A stretch of 64,000 nucleotides of DNA from positions 44,009 through 108,008 of the forward strand of contig JAIPDO010000005.1 in assembly GCA_021737645.1 (NCBI GenBank), written 5' to 3'. Below, in pieces: positions 1 through 8,486 of this stretch. A model generated the notes under the pieces. That model was not told the DNA's origin. It saw nothing but the letters and a program-made list of their open reading frames with translations, and ran no database searches. The DNA is from Desulfarculaceae bacterium. GTDB taxonomy: Bacteria; Desulfobacterota; Desulfarculia; Desulfarculales; Desulfarculaceae. Position 1 is the first letter of the stretch; the number at the start of each line of letters is the position of its first letter. Position numbers and translations under genes: made by a program.

Positions 1-2
1 AC

Positions 3-1241
3 GGCCACAAAGCCATCCTGCGCTACGCCACCCCGCTGATGGTTCCCCTGACCGTTTTGGTCGCCCTGTGGCTGGGCAAGGTTAACCATTGGCGGCCTCT
101 GGCGGGAGCCGGATTGGTGGTGGGCCTGCTGGTTTTCAATCTCTACACCCACCACTTGTATCTGGAGCGTTTCGCCGGGGCACCCAACCGGCCGGTGGAG
201 GCGGTGCTGGAGGTGTTGGAGGCCAAGGGGGTGGACTTTGGCTATGCCCACGGCCGGGTAGCCCTGCCGCTCACCTTCGAAAGCCGAGGCCGGGTGATGG
301 CCGCGGACTTCTTCGGGGCTCGCAACCTTAGCCACCTCCGCCGGGTGGATGCCGCCGATCAACCGGCTTGGGTCACCCACAAGCGCCTGGCCGTGCCAGC
401 TCCGGCGATGATGGCCACCGCCTTGCGCCGCCTGGGAGTGTGGAAAAAACCCCTGGAGGTGGAGCAATACGTGGTGTGGTACGACTTTGACCCCGCACCG
501 CTGCTCAGCCCCATGCTTTCCCAGACGTGGCGTAGCGAGTCTCTCCAGGGCCAGGCTGCGGCGGTTTTGGACCGCAACCTGGACACCGCCTGGCGGGCCG
601 GACCCGGCCGGCCGGGCCAACTTCGCCTGGACCTGGGCGCGGCCCGGCCGGTGGCTCGCCTGAGCCTGTTGCCCAGCCTAGCCTGGCGGGGCAAATCGGG
701 CATGCTCTACAACCTCACCGTGGAAGGCTCGCTGGACGGCAAAACCTGGCACACCCTGGCCGGAGGCCAGGGCTGCATGGCCGGGCTCACCTGGCGGGGC
801 AAGCGGGTCAAGCTGGACCCGGTGCCTGCCCTGGAGTTCACCTTCCCGGCCCAAACGGTGCGCTGGCTGCGCCTGCAAATAACCCCGGGCAATCCCTCCT
901 GGCCTCCCCTGGAGATAGCCGAGCTGTTCCTCTACCAACCGGCCACGGGCCCTTCCCAATGGCCCCATGACGCTGAACAGCATTTCCTGTTGGGCCGCCA
1001 GGCCCTGGCCGCTTGGGAAAGCCGCCCCACCGCGCCCTTCCCCGCGGGCCACGCCGCTTTCGCCCGCTTCTGGGCCTCCCAGGTCAACTGGCCCAAGGTG
1101 GTGCGGCATCTGAACCAGGCCTCCTGCGAGGCGCCCGAATGGGAGCGGCCCTATCGCCTGCTCTTGGAGGCCGCCCGCAAAAGCAACAAGCCCGCCAGCG
1201 GGCTGCGTGGCGCCGCCCCCTGCCAACCCGGCAAGTCTTAG
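3..1241 (+). CDS. C-terminal part of a GT-C-like membrane protein with F5/8 type C domain (5' end outside window)
   Basis: The reading frame is open to the window edge, so this is the C-terminal 412 residues of a longer protein; the in-frame ATG at 39 is probably internal. It begins with the end of a hydrophobic region (two short membrane stretches in the first 45 visible residues) followed by a soluble part. Residues about 185-315 look like an F5/8 type C (discoidin/galactose-binding) sandwich: a D-x-N-x-D-T-A-W start, an LDLG strand, a GSLDGKTW motif and a final RWLRL strand. The complete protein at 2420 has the same order of membrane region then discoidin domain, so the missing N-terminus was probably a GT39-like core. 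Inferred role: transfer or decoration of envelope glycans with the soluble domain on the outer face of the inner membrane. Confidence 0.75.
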   Translation, partial: GHKAILRYATPLMVPLTVLVALWLGKVNHWRPLAGAGLVVGLLVFNLYTHHLYLERFAGAPNRPVEAVLEVLEAKGVDFGYAHGRVALPLTFESRGRVMAADFFGARNLSHLRRVDAADQPAWVTHKRLAVPAPAMMATALRRLGVWKKPLEVEQYVVWYDFDPAPLLSPMLSQTWRSESLQGQAAAVLDRNLDTAWRAGPGRPGQLRLDLGAARPVARLSLLPSLAWRGKSGMLYNLTVEGSLDGKTWHTLAGGQGCMAGLTWRGKRVKLDPVPALEFTFPAQTVRWLRLQITPGNPSWPPLEIAELFLYQPATGPSQWPHDAEQHFLLGRQALAAWESRPTAPFPAGHAAFARFWASQVNWPKVVRHLNQASCEAPEWERPYRLLLEAARKSNKPASGLRGAAPCQPGKS

Positions 1242-1421
1242 GCCAGGATACTTCCGTAGGCTAGGCCCTTGTAAAGACGGAGCGCGCTCTTTACACTGGC
1301 CCAAGGCGTCACGGCGCGGGGCCCGGTGCCGCAAACCTCTGGAGAACTAGCCCCTTGGCGGATTAGCTTTGTCCACTCACAAAGGCCCTTGCCCATACCC
1401 GCCCCATATGGAGCCCTCCGC

Positions 1422-2423
1422 GTGAGGTGGCATCTTCTATTGGGCCTGGCTATCAGCGCAGCATGCCTGGCCTGGCTTTTGGGGCAGGTGGACTTGCCCA
1501 GCCTGGGTCGGCTCCTGCTTCAGCTCAGCCCCTGGTACTTCCTGGCCGTGGCCGCCCTGATGGCCTGGGTCTTTTTCCTGCGCTCCCAACGCTGGCAAAT
1601 ATTGCTGCGTCCTTTGAAGCGCTGCCCCATCGGCCCGCTGTATTCGGCCAACCTCATCGGCTTCATGGCCAACAACGTCCTGCCCGCCCGCCTGGGGGAA
1701 ATCGTGCGCGCCTACGCGGTCAACCGCTTGTGCGCGGTGCCGGTGTCCGGGGCGCTGGCCACCCTGGTCATCGAACGGATATTGGACGGCATGGCCATCC
1801 TGGCCTTTTTTTTCCTGGCCCTTTTCTTCACCGACCCCGACGCCCAGGCCGGAGCCTTCAACGTGGCCTACCTAAGGGGAGCGGGCCTGTTTTTGCTGGC
1901 GGGCTATTTGGGAATCCTGGCCCTGTTGGCCGCCCTGTGGCGTTGGCCTTCGGCCACCAGCGGCCAGTTGGCCCGGCTGGCCGGACGCCTCAGCCCTCGC
2001 CTGGGAGAAAAAACCGCCTCGCTCCTGGCCGGTTTCACCCAGGGCCTAGGGCTTCTGGGCCAGGGACGCCATCTGCCCCTTCTGATCGCCCAGTCCCTGG
2101 CCATGTGGCTGCTCATGCTGCTCACCGCCTATGTGTTCCTACCCGCAGTGGGCCTGCCCCACAGGCTGTTGATGGCGGCCATGGCCCTGGTGGGGGGCTC
2201 TCTGGCCGCGGCGGTTCCCTCCGGGCCAGGCTGCATCGGCACCACCCAACTAGCGGTCATGTGGTCCCTCATGCTTACCGGGGCCGACCAGGAGCGGGCC
2301 GCGGCCTTCAGCCTGGTCTACTGGGCGGCGCTTTACTTCCCGGTAACCGCCGCCGGGCTGGTGGAGATGCTGCGCCGTGGGTTAAGCCTGGGCTCCCTGC
2401 GCGGCGGCGGGGGTAAAAAATGA
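1422..2423 (+). CDS. Flippase-like integral membrane protein (LPG_synthase_TM / UPF0104 superfamily), copy 1
   Basis: 333 residues, almost entirely hydrophobic, with 7-8 predicted membrane helices. The family signature LPARLGEIVRAY sits in the first third. Proteins of this superfamily (MprF membrane domain, AglD-linked proteins) are multi-pass and often lie beside glycosyltransferases; a lipid-linked sugar flippase role is commonly suggested but not proven. I chose GTG 1422 because GGAG (1410-1413) lies 8 bases upstream and the protein then starts directly at the first helix; an in-frame ATG at 1326 would add 32 residues with no membrane character. The stop overlaps the start of the next gene (ATGA), so the two are probably translationally coupled. 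One of four such paralogues in the first 24 kb. Confidence 0.8.
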   Translation: MRWHLLLGLAISAACLAWLLGQVDLPSLGRLLLQLSPWYFLAVAALMAWVFFLRSQRWQILLRPLKRCPIGPLYSANLIGFMANNVLPARLGEIVRAYAVNRLCAVPVSGALATLVIERILDGMAILAFFFLALFFTDPDAQAGAFNVAYLRGAGLFLLAGYLGILALLAALWRWPSATSGQLARLAGRLSPRLGEKTASLLAGFTQGLGLLGQGRHLPLLIAQSLAMWLLMLLTAYVFLPAVGLPHRLLMAAMALVGGSLAAAVPSGPGCIGTTQLAVMWSLMLTGADQERAAAFSLVYWAALYFPVTAAGLVEMLRRGLSLGSLRGGGGKK

Positions 2424-4774
2424 GCCCACGCCGGGCAGCGGCAACGGAGCTGACCGGCAGACAGGTGGCCTGGTGGCTGCTGGGCATCGTCCTGCTGGGT
2501 GCCCTGGTGCGCGGGATGTATTTGCTGTGGCCCCACATGGACAGCGACATCGCGGTGGTGGGGCTCATGGCCCGCCACGCCCTGAACGGCGAGTTCGTCC
2601 CCCTGTATTGGGGCAACCACTACGGCGGCAGCCTGGAGCCGCTCATCGCCGCCGGAGTCTTCTCCATAACCGGTGCCGGGCCGCGGGCCCTCAACGCAAC
2701 CGCGGTGCTCATCTCCCTTAGCTACCTTCCCCTCGTCTATCTGCTGGGCAAGGAAATCATCGGGCGCCGGGCCGGGTTGGCCGCCGCCTTTTTGGCCGCC
2801 CTGGGGCCTTACATGCTGGTGGCCTACTCGGTGGTGGCCCGTGGGCTGCACGTGGAGATGCTGCCCCTGGGGGCGCTTTTGTTGTGGCTTACGGTGCGCC
2901 TGATCAAGGCCGGGCCCACCGCGCCGGGGCAGGTATGGGCCCTCATGGCCTGGGGCCTCACCGCCGGGGTGGGGGTGTGGACCAACCCCCTGTTCATCTA
3001 TTTTCTGCCCCCAGCCATGTTCCTGCTTATCTACAGCGCCCCGCGCCTAGTCATAACCCCACGCTTCTGGTTGATGGCCCTGGCCGCCCTGGTGGGCGCC
3101 GCGCCGCTGATCTACCACAACTGGCTCACCGGGGGCGGCACCCTGCACTACATGGAAATACCCCGGCCCCATTCGGGCTTTGTCAACAACCTGCACTTCC
3201 TTTTGCGCCACGGCCTGCCCGCCGTGGTGGGGGCCACCTGGTTCAAGAAGGGCTGGCTGCTGCCCGGCCTGGGCCCGGCCCTGGCCCTGGCCGCCGGGCT
3301 CAGCCTGGCCTGGGCCTTGTGGCGCTGGGGCGGGGACCTGATCAAGCGCCTGGACGGACGCGGGGCTACCGGCGGCGAGGTGCTGCTTATTACCATGGGC
3401 TGCGTGGCCTATGTGTTCTGCGCGGTGGGCGGGGCCGACTCCGGCTCCTTCCGCTATTTACTGGCCCTTTACATCATCTGGCCGCTGGTGGCCGCCCTGA
3501 CCTGGGACTCCCTGCGCCGCCGGGGCGGCGTCTTGGCCGGGCTGGCCTGGCTGTTCTTGGCCCTGGTGGCCGTGGGCAGCCTGTGGGGCACCGTGGCCTT
3601 CTCTCCCCTGAACCACCCCGAACAGCGGAGGGCATCCAGGGAGATGGGCCCGGAGCAGGCATCCCTGACCCGCGCCCTCAAAGGCCTGGGCATCCGCTAC
3701 GCCTATGTGGTGGATTATTGGCTGGGCATGAAGGGCACCTTCCTGGCCAATGAGCAGGTGATTATGCTGCCCTTTGACCACGAGCGCCACCCGCCCTACA
3801 AACAGGCCCTGCTGCGCGCCCCCCGTTACGCGGTGGTGATGCTGGGCGAGAACAACGCCAAGGTCACCCGTCAGAGCCTGGCCACGGTGGGAGCCTCGTA
3901 CCAGGAAAAAACCGTCCCGCCCCGTTGGCATGTCTTCTACGACTTTGCCCCGCCCGACCAGCAACCGGCGCCGGTGGACACCCGTGCCTGGAGCCTGCGG
4001 GAAGGCGCGGGCATGGTCTTGTGGGACCGCGACGCCACCACCCGCCTCACCTGGCCCCAGGAGCCGGGCACCGGCCCCACTTTGGATTTGGGCGGCCAGG
4101 TGGAGGGGGTGTGCCAGGTGCTCATCTTCCCCGGCAGGGCCCAATTCTTGCCCAAAGAGCTGCGGGTGCTGGGCAGCAACGACGGCCAAAACTGGCAAGA
4201 GCTGGCCAAGGCCCAGCCCTACCTGCCCTTCCACTGGAGCGGGGGGCGTTTGGCCATAAACCAACGGGCCCCCTGGCAGGAGATACGCTTCGCGCCCACC
4301 ACCCTGCGCTATCTGCGCCTGGAGCAGGGCGGCAAGGCCAAGGACGTTTGGGCGATCAACGAGCTGATGGTGGGGCGAGTCGCGGCGGGAGGCAAGCCCT
4401 CGCCGCCGGTCGCGGCGGCCCGGCTCATCACCAAGGCCCGGCCGCAAGGGGAGCGGGTCTGGGCTCCCCCGGCCCTAAGGGCCTGGCTGCCGCCCGAGCT
4501 GCGCGCCGGGCCGGCCACCCGGCACAAGCCTCCCTGGCTGCCGCCCTACCTCTACGCCCTGGAGCTGATGCCATCCCAGGAGCCCCTGAGCCTGGCCGTG
4601 GAGGCCGAAATGGCTCCGGCCACGGCCCAGGCCCTGACCAGGGCGGGCTACCAACACAGCGCCCAGGCCCTGAAAGGCTGGGTGCTGTTTGGGGCCGAGC
4701 CGGGGCCTTTGGCCCGGCCCTTGTATTGGACGGGATTGCTGCCCCTGGCGGTCAGCCGGGGCGCGGGCAACTAG
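2420..4774 (+). CDS. GT-C (GT39/PMT-like) glycosyltransferase with C-terminal F5/8 type C domain
   Basis: 784 residues. The N-terminal half has about 11-12 hydrophobic helices. After the first helix comes a D-S-D motif (Asp41, Asp43), the usual place of the catalytic acidic pair in GT-C enzymes that use polyprenyl-phosphate sugars. A soluble part follows, and about residues 535-655 form an F5/8 type C-like sandwich: TLDLGGQV, a GSNDGQNW motif and a final RYLRLE strand. The last 100 residues are proline-rich and unassigned. It overlaps the upstream flippase-like gene by 4 bases, and its stop overlaps the convergent GT2 gene by 4 bases. Inferred role: transfer of a sugar from a lipid carrier to an extracytoplasmic acceptor; donor and acceptor unknown. 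Confidence 0.75.
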   Translation: MSPRRAAATELTGRQVAWWLLGIVLLGALVRGMYLLWPHMDSDIAVVGLMARHALNGEFVPLYWGNHYGGSLEPLIAAGVFSITGAGPRALNATAVLISLSYLPLVYLLGKEIIGRRAGLAAAFLAALGPYMLVAYSVVARGLHVEMLPLGALLLWLTVRLIKAGPTAPGQVWALMAWGLTAGVGVWTNPLFIYFLPPAMFLLIYSAPRLVITPRFWLMALAALVGAAPLIYHNWLTGGGTLHYMEIPRPHSGFVNNLHFLLRHGLPAVVGATWFKKGWLLPGLGPALALAAGLSLAWALWRWGGDLIKRLDGRGATGGEVLLITMGCVAYVFCAVGGADSGSFRYLLALYIIWPLVAALTWDSLRRRGGVLAGLAWLFLALVAVGSLWGTVAFSPLNHPEQRRASREMGPEQASLTRALKGLGIRYAYVVDYWLGMKGTFLANEQVIMLPFDHERHPPYKQALLRAPRYAVVMLGENNAKVTRQSLATVGASYQEKTVPPRWHVFYDFAPPDQQPAPVDTRAWSLREGAGMVLWDRDATTRLTWPQEPGTGPTLDLGGQVEGVCQVLIFPGRAQFLPKELRVLGSNDGQNWQELAKAQPYLPFHWSGGRLAINQRAPWQEIRFAPTTLRYLRLEQGGKAKDVWAINELMVGRVAAGGKPSPPVAAARLITKARPQGERVWAPPALRAWLPPELRAGPATRHKPPWLPPYLYALELMPSQEPLSLAVEAEMAPATAQALTRAGYQHSAQALKGWVLFGAEPGPLARPLYWTGLLPLAVSRGAGN

Positions 4775-5448
4775 GAGCCGAATCGGACCTTTAAAATGCG
4801 CTTGAGGGTCCACCAGGCGCTTTTCAGGGGATCCAGGGTGCTTTCCCCGGTGCGCTCGTCGTAAGGGATGAAGATCACCTTGAGCTTCTTGCCGTGGGCC
4901 ATGGGCTTCAGCAAAAGCTCCACCGGCAGGGCCGAGCCGTTGGCCTCAAACTCCATCTCATCGAACAAGCTGGTGCGATAGGCGCGCATGCCCGAATGCA
5001 GATCGGTGATGCGGCGCAAGAACAGCACGCTGGCCACCCAAGCGAAGCCCCAGTTGGCCAGGTAGTTGACCCAGGGCATGGTGGCGGGCTTTTTCTCCAG
5101 GCGCGAGGCATCCACCACGTCGGCCTGGCCGGAGAGCACGTAGTCGGCCATTTCCATGATGCGGCCGGTGGGATAGGTGTCGTCGCAGTCCAGGGTGACC
5201 ACCACCTGGCCCCGGGCTTCGGTGAGGGCTCGCATCATGGCCGGGCCGTAACCCTTGGGGGGAAACTGGCGCAGCACCTCGGCTCCGGCGGCGGTGGCTA
5301 TCTCCGGGGTGCGGTCATTGGAGGAGTCCACCAGCAGGATGTGGGCCTCGGGCGCGGCCGCCTTGATGTCGGCGATCACTTTGCCCACGGCTCTCTCCTC
5401 GTTCATGGAGATCATGGCCACGGTGATCTGAGGGTCGCTTGGGCTCAT
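4771..5448 (-). CDS. Family 2 glycosyltransferase, dolichyl/polyprenyl-phosphate sugar synthase-like
   Basis: 225 residues, GT-A fold. The N-terminus has the GT2 start (TVAMISMNEE), then LLVDSSNDRT, and Asp residues in TLDCDD that fit the DxD metal and nucleotide-sugar site. There are no membrane helices, so it resembles soluble DPM1-type enzymes that make polyprenyl-phosphate-mannose or -glucose. Start ATG 5448 has AAGGAC a suitable distance upstream; longer in-frame starts add low-complexity sequence. It would supply the lipid-linked sugar donors used by the GT-C proteins around it (inference). Its tail overlaps the tail of the convergent gene at 2420 by 4 bases. Confidence 0.85.
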   Translation of the reverse strand: MSPSDPQITVAMISMNEERAVGKVIADIKAAAPEAHILLVDSSNDRTPEIATAAGAEVLRQFPPKGYGPAMMRALTEARGQVVVTLDCDDTYPTGRIMEMADYVLSGQADVVDASRLEKKPATMPWVNYLANWGFAWVASVLFLRRITDLHSGMRAYRTSLFDEMEFEANGSALPVELLLKPMAHGKKLKVIFIPYDERTGESTLDPLKSAWWTLKRILKVRFGS

Positions 5449-5614
5449 TTGTCCGTCCTTTCGCGTGGCTACATTTAGCATATCCGGGCGGGCCGCGCCA
5501 CCGGCCACGGTTGCCAAACCCCCGGCCCTCTGATAGGTTGACCTCACCTTGGACCGGGCGCGCGCGCCCCTGCAACCGCAACCCACGCCCGCGGCCCCTC
5601 CGACCGGGAATGCC

Positions 5615-6610
5615 ATGAAAAGCCTTCTCAAGCGCCTGATACTCCTCGCCATTACCGCCCTGTTCCTCTACCTCGTGCTGCGCAAGGTGGAGCCGGCCAA
5701 GCTTTGGCAGGCCCTCACCCAGGTCTACTGGCCCCTGCTGGTGCCGGTGGTGATGATCTACTTGGCCGGATTCATTCCCCGCGCCCAAAAATGGCGCATC
5801 ATCCTGGGGCGCATCAAGCCGGTTAGCCTGGGCGGATGCCTGGGCTATATCCTGGTGGGTTGCGCGGCCAACTCCCTGTTGCCCGCCCGGTTGGGCGAAC
5901 TGGTCAGGGCCTTTATCTGCGGCCGCCGGGAGCAGGTTCCCGCCACCTCGGTTCTGAGCACCATCGTGCTGGAGCGGGTGCTGGAGGTGCTTTCGCTCTT
6001 GGTGCTGTTGTGCGCGGTGGTGTGGGCAACGGGCCGGGGCGAGTTGTACCAACTGGCCCTGGTGGGCCTGGCGGTGTGCCTGGGGCTCATGGGTGGGCTG
6101 TTCTTCTTGCAGCAACGGCCCGGCTGGCTGCTCAAGTTGGCCGCCCTGCTGCCCTGGCCCGGTCTGCGGGAGCGGGCCCAGGGATGGCTCACCACCTTTG
6201 TGGAGGGCCTGGCCGTGGTCAAGAGCCCGGCCCGGCTGGCGGCCATAATCGTTTTGGGCTGGGCGGTGTACCTCATCGAGGGGGCCGCCTATTGGCTGTT
6301 GGCCTACGCCTTTGACATGCAGGTCAGCTACTTGCAGGTGCTGTTCGTGCTGTGCTTCATCTTCGTGGGCATGACCATACCCTCCACGGTGGGCAACATC
6401 GGCCCCTTGCAATACTTCTGCGTGCTGGGCCTGGGCTACTTCGGCGTGGACAGTTCCACCGCCCTGATTTACAGTGTTTTCATCAACGCAATGATGTACT
6501 TGACCGTGCCTCTGGGCCTGGCCTACATGCACGCCTACGGCGCCACCCTTAGCGGATTGCGCAGCCAGATCGGCGCGGGCTCCGGAGCGCCTCCCCCCCT
6601 TGAGGAGTAA
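5615..6610 (+). CDS. Flippase-like integral membrane protein (LPG_synthase_TM superfamily), copy 2
   Basis: 331 residues with about eight hydrophobic helices and the family motif LLPARLGELVRAF near residue 90. Start ATG 5615 gives a Lys/Arg-rich cytosolic end (MKSLLKR) directly before helix 1 and has GGGAA a few bases upstream; the reading frame extends further upstream without membrane character. It ends 4 bases before the next gene's start and contains that gene's ribosome binding site (TGAGGAG, 6601-6607), so it heads the run flippase - epimerase - hddC - FAD oxidoreductase. Inferred role: moving a lipid-linked product across the inner membrane; no activity can be read from sequence. Confidence 0.8.
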   Translation: MKSLLKRLILLAITALFLYLVLRKVEPAKLWQALTQVYWPLLVPVVMIYLAGFIPRAQKWRIILGRIKPVSLGGCLGYILVGCAANSLLPARLGELVRAFICGRREQVPATSVLSTIVLERVLEVLSLLVLLCAVVWATGRGELYQLALVGLAVCLGLMGGLFFLQQRPGWLLKLAALLPWPGLRERAQGWLTTFVEGLAVVKSPARLAAIIVLGWAVYLIEGAAYWLLAYAFDMQVSYLQVLFVLCFIFVGMTIPSTVGNIGPLQYFCVLGLGYFGVDSSTALIYSVFINAMMYLTVPLGLAYMHAYGATLSGLRSQIGAGSGAPPPLEE

Positions 6611-6614
6611 GTTA

Positions 6615-7550
6615 ATGCGCACCTTCATCACCGGCGGGGCCGGGTTCATAGGCAGCCACATGGTGGCCGCCATCATCGACCAAGGCCCCCTCACCGTGTA
6701 CGACAACCTCTCCTCCGGCTCCCTGGATTTCCTCAAAGACCACATGGACCACCCCAACTTCAACTTCGTAGAAGGCGAGCTGTCCGACCTGGAGCTGGTC
6801 ACCAAATCCATGGCCGGGCACGAGCGGATAATCCACTACGCCTCCAACCCGGACATCGCCCGGGGCATGCTGGAGACCGACCTGGACATCCGTGAAGGCA
6901 CCCTGCTCACCTACAACGTGCTGGAGGCCATGCGCCTGACCGAGGCCAAGGAGATCCTCTACACCTCGGGCAGCGGCATCTACGGCGATGTGGGCACCTT
7001 CCCCACCCCCGAAGACTTCGGCCCCCTGACCCCCATCAGTTTTTACGGCGCTTCCAAGCTGGCCTGCGAGGGGCTCATCAGCGCCTTTTGTTTCCAGTAC
7101 GGCATGAGAGGCTACGTGCTGCGCATGGGCAACGTGGTGGGCGACCACCAGACCCACGGGGTGGGTTACGATTTCATACGAAAACTTAAGAAAAATCCGC
7201 ATAGCCTCGAAATCCTTGGCGATGGCACCCAGGGTAAAAGCTACGTGCATGTCAACGACGTTATCGCGGCCATGCTGTTTGTCATGGCCAATACCAGCGA
7301 CGTGATTAACATCTTCAACGTGGCCACGGACGATGTTTTGGACGTGACCTCCATCGCCAAAATCGTCATCGCCGAAATGGGCCTGAGCGACGTGGAACTG
7401 GCCTACACCGGCGGCGACCGGGGATGGAAGGGCGATGTGCCCCAGGTGCGCCTGGTGCTGGACAAGATTCACGAGTTGGGCTGGGCATCCAAGATGAACT
7501 CGGCCCAGGCCATCACCGCCTCGGTGCGGGCCATGCTGGAGGAGGTCTAG
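6615..7550 (+). CDS. NAD-dependent nucleotide-sugar epimerase/dehydratase (extended SDR)
   Basis: 311 residues. The N-terminal Rossmann motif is TGGAGFIGSH, followed by an acidic end of beta-2 (VYDNLSSG). The SDR catalytic set is visible: the TSGSGIYG segment supplies the Ser/Thr, and YGASK gives the Tyr and Lys. Length fits UDP-glucose 4-epimerase or GDP-mannose dehydratase-type enzymes. Start ATG 6615 is set by TGAGGAG at 6601-6607, 7 bases away. It lies just before hddC, so a GDP-heptose or another activated hexose is a plausible substrate. That is inference from context; the motif set does not tell UDP- from GDP-sugars. Confidence 0.85.
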   Translation: MRTFITGGAGFIGSHMVAAIIDQGPLTVYDNLSSGSLDFLKDHMDHPNFNFVEGELSDLELVTKSMAGHERIIHYASNPDIARGMLETDLDIREGTLLTYNVLEAMRLTEAKEILYTSGSGIYGDVGTFPTPEDFGPLTPISFYGASKLACEGLISAFCFQYGMRGYVLRMGNVVGDHQTHGVGYDFIRKLKKNPHSLEILGDGTQGKSYVHVNDVIAAMLFVMANTSDVINIFNVATDDVLDVTSIAKIVIAEMGLSDVELAYTGGDRGWKGDVPQVRLVLDKIHELGWASKMNSAQAITASVRAMLEEV

Positions 7551-7558
7551 CCCGCGTT

Positions 7559-7762
7559 TTTCATGAAGGTTGGGCGGCAATGAGATTTGATTTACTAGAT
7601 TACGGGTTGTACCAGGGCCCGGCACAGCCAGCCGCCGGCAGACAAGGCGTCTGGCAAGCGAGGTCCGCAGGCGTAGCCGCCAGAGCTACGTTGAGGACCG
7701 AGCGCGGCCAGCAACGCGGTATGCGGGTGGCTGGCGCAGCCGGCCGCACAACCTTTATGAAA
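7559..7762. repeat. Intergenic palindromic structured element, copy 1 (most complete)
   Basis: About 204 bases between the epimerase and hddC. The ends are inverted: TTTCATGAAGGTTG at 7559-7572 against CAACCTTTATGAAA at 7749-7762, with one mismatch. Inner arms GGCACAGCCAGCC (7621-7633) and GGCTGGCGCAGCC (7729-7741) pair at 10 of 13 positions. The core holds three nested helices: CTGGC/GCCAG (7651-7655, 7707-7711), GGTCC/GGACC (7662-7666, 7695-7699) and GGCGTAG/CTACGTT (7670-7676, 7686-7692). A second copy with about 80% core identity by eye is at 19.8 kb and a third, diverged copy at 10.1 kb. No reading frame in it looks coding. Confidence 0.8.
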
Positions 7763-7778
7763 TACGTGGGCTAAAAAA

Positions 7779-8486
7779 ATGCAGGCAGCGGTTATAGCCG
7801 GTGGCCTCGGCACCCGCCTGGGTGCGCTGACCAAGGACATCCCCAAGCCCCTGGTGCCGGTGGCCGGGAGACCATTTCTGGACCACCAGCTAAAGCTGCT
7901 CCAGGCGGGCGGGGTGGACAAGGTGGTGCTGTGCATCGGCCATATGGGGGAGCAGATCCAGGCCTTCGTGGGCGACGGCTCCCGTTGGGGCTTGGAGGTG
8001 GCCTACAGCCTGGACGGCCCCACCCTCTTGGGCACCGGCGGCAGCCTCAAGAAGGCGGCCCCGCTGCTGGAAGACCGCTTCCTGCTCACCTGGGGGGACA
8101 GCTACCTGGAGATAGAGCACCGCAAGGTGTGGGCCGCTTTCCTGGCCTCGGGCCTGCCCGCCATGATGGTGGTGTGGCGCAACCAAGGAGCCAAGGAGCC
8201 CAGCAACGTGCGCCTGGAAGGCGAACGGGTGGGTGACTATGACAAATGGTCCCCCGGCCCGGAGTTCGACTGCATCGACTACGGCCTCAGCGCCCTGAGC
8301 AAACAGGTGCTTCAGGCCATACCCGAGGGCGAGCCCTTCGCCATCGAGGAGGTGTTCCGCGACCTGGCCCAGGCGGGCAAGCTGGGGGCCTACGTGGTGG
8401 AACGGGCCTTCATGGAGATTGGCTCGCCCGCCGGGCTGGCCGAGTTGGAGGCCCATATCAGGGCCCAGGAAGGAAGACAACCATGA
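7779..8486 (+). CDS. hddC: D-glycero-alpha-D-manno-heptose 1-phosphate guanylyltransferase (HddC-type nucleotidyltransferase)
   Basis: 235 residues, nucleotidyltransferase fold. Signature GGLGTRL near residue 8 is followed by the IPKPLVPV lysine segment, and LLTWGDSY carries the metal-binding Asp. On sequence alone it could be a mannose-1-phosphate guanylyltransferase or similar enzyme. I name it HddC because the other three enzymes of the GDP-D-glycero-alpha-D-manno-heptose route (GmhA, HddA, GmhB) are encoded within 5 kb. The last step is heptose-1-phosphate plus GTP to GDP-heptose. Its stop overlaps the start of the following FAD enzyme (ATGA). The structured repeat ends 17 bases upstream of the start. 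Confidence 0.75.
   Translation: MQAAVIAGGLGTRLGALTKDIPKPLVPVAGRPFLDHQLKLLQAGGVDKVVLCIGHMGEQIQAFVGDGSRWGLEVAYSLDGPTLLGTGGSLKKAAPLLEDRFLLTWGDSYLEIEHRKVWAAFLASGLPAMMVVWRNQGAKEPSNVRLEGERVGDYDKWSPGPEFDCIDYGLSALSKQVLQAIPEGEPFAIEEVFRDLAQAGKLGAYVVERAFMEIGSPAGLAELEAHIRAQEGRQP

Noticed and set aside
1275..1298. Hairpin GTAAAGA / TCTTTAC between the first two genes
   Set aside because: The stem is only 7 pairs and no T-run follows on the plus strand, so it does not qualify as an intrinsic terminator.
5534..5560. TTGACC as a possible -35 for the flippase-like gene at 5615
   Set aside because: The region 16-18 bases downstream is entirely GC (CGCGCG), so no -10 element can be proposed.
7595..7936. 113-codon frame crossing the structured repeat
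   Set aside because: It lies opposite the hddC start and inside the palindromic element; the product has no recognisable features.
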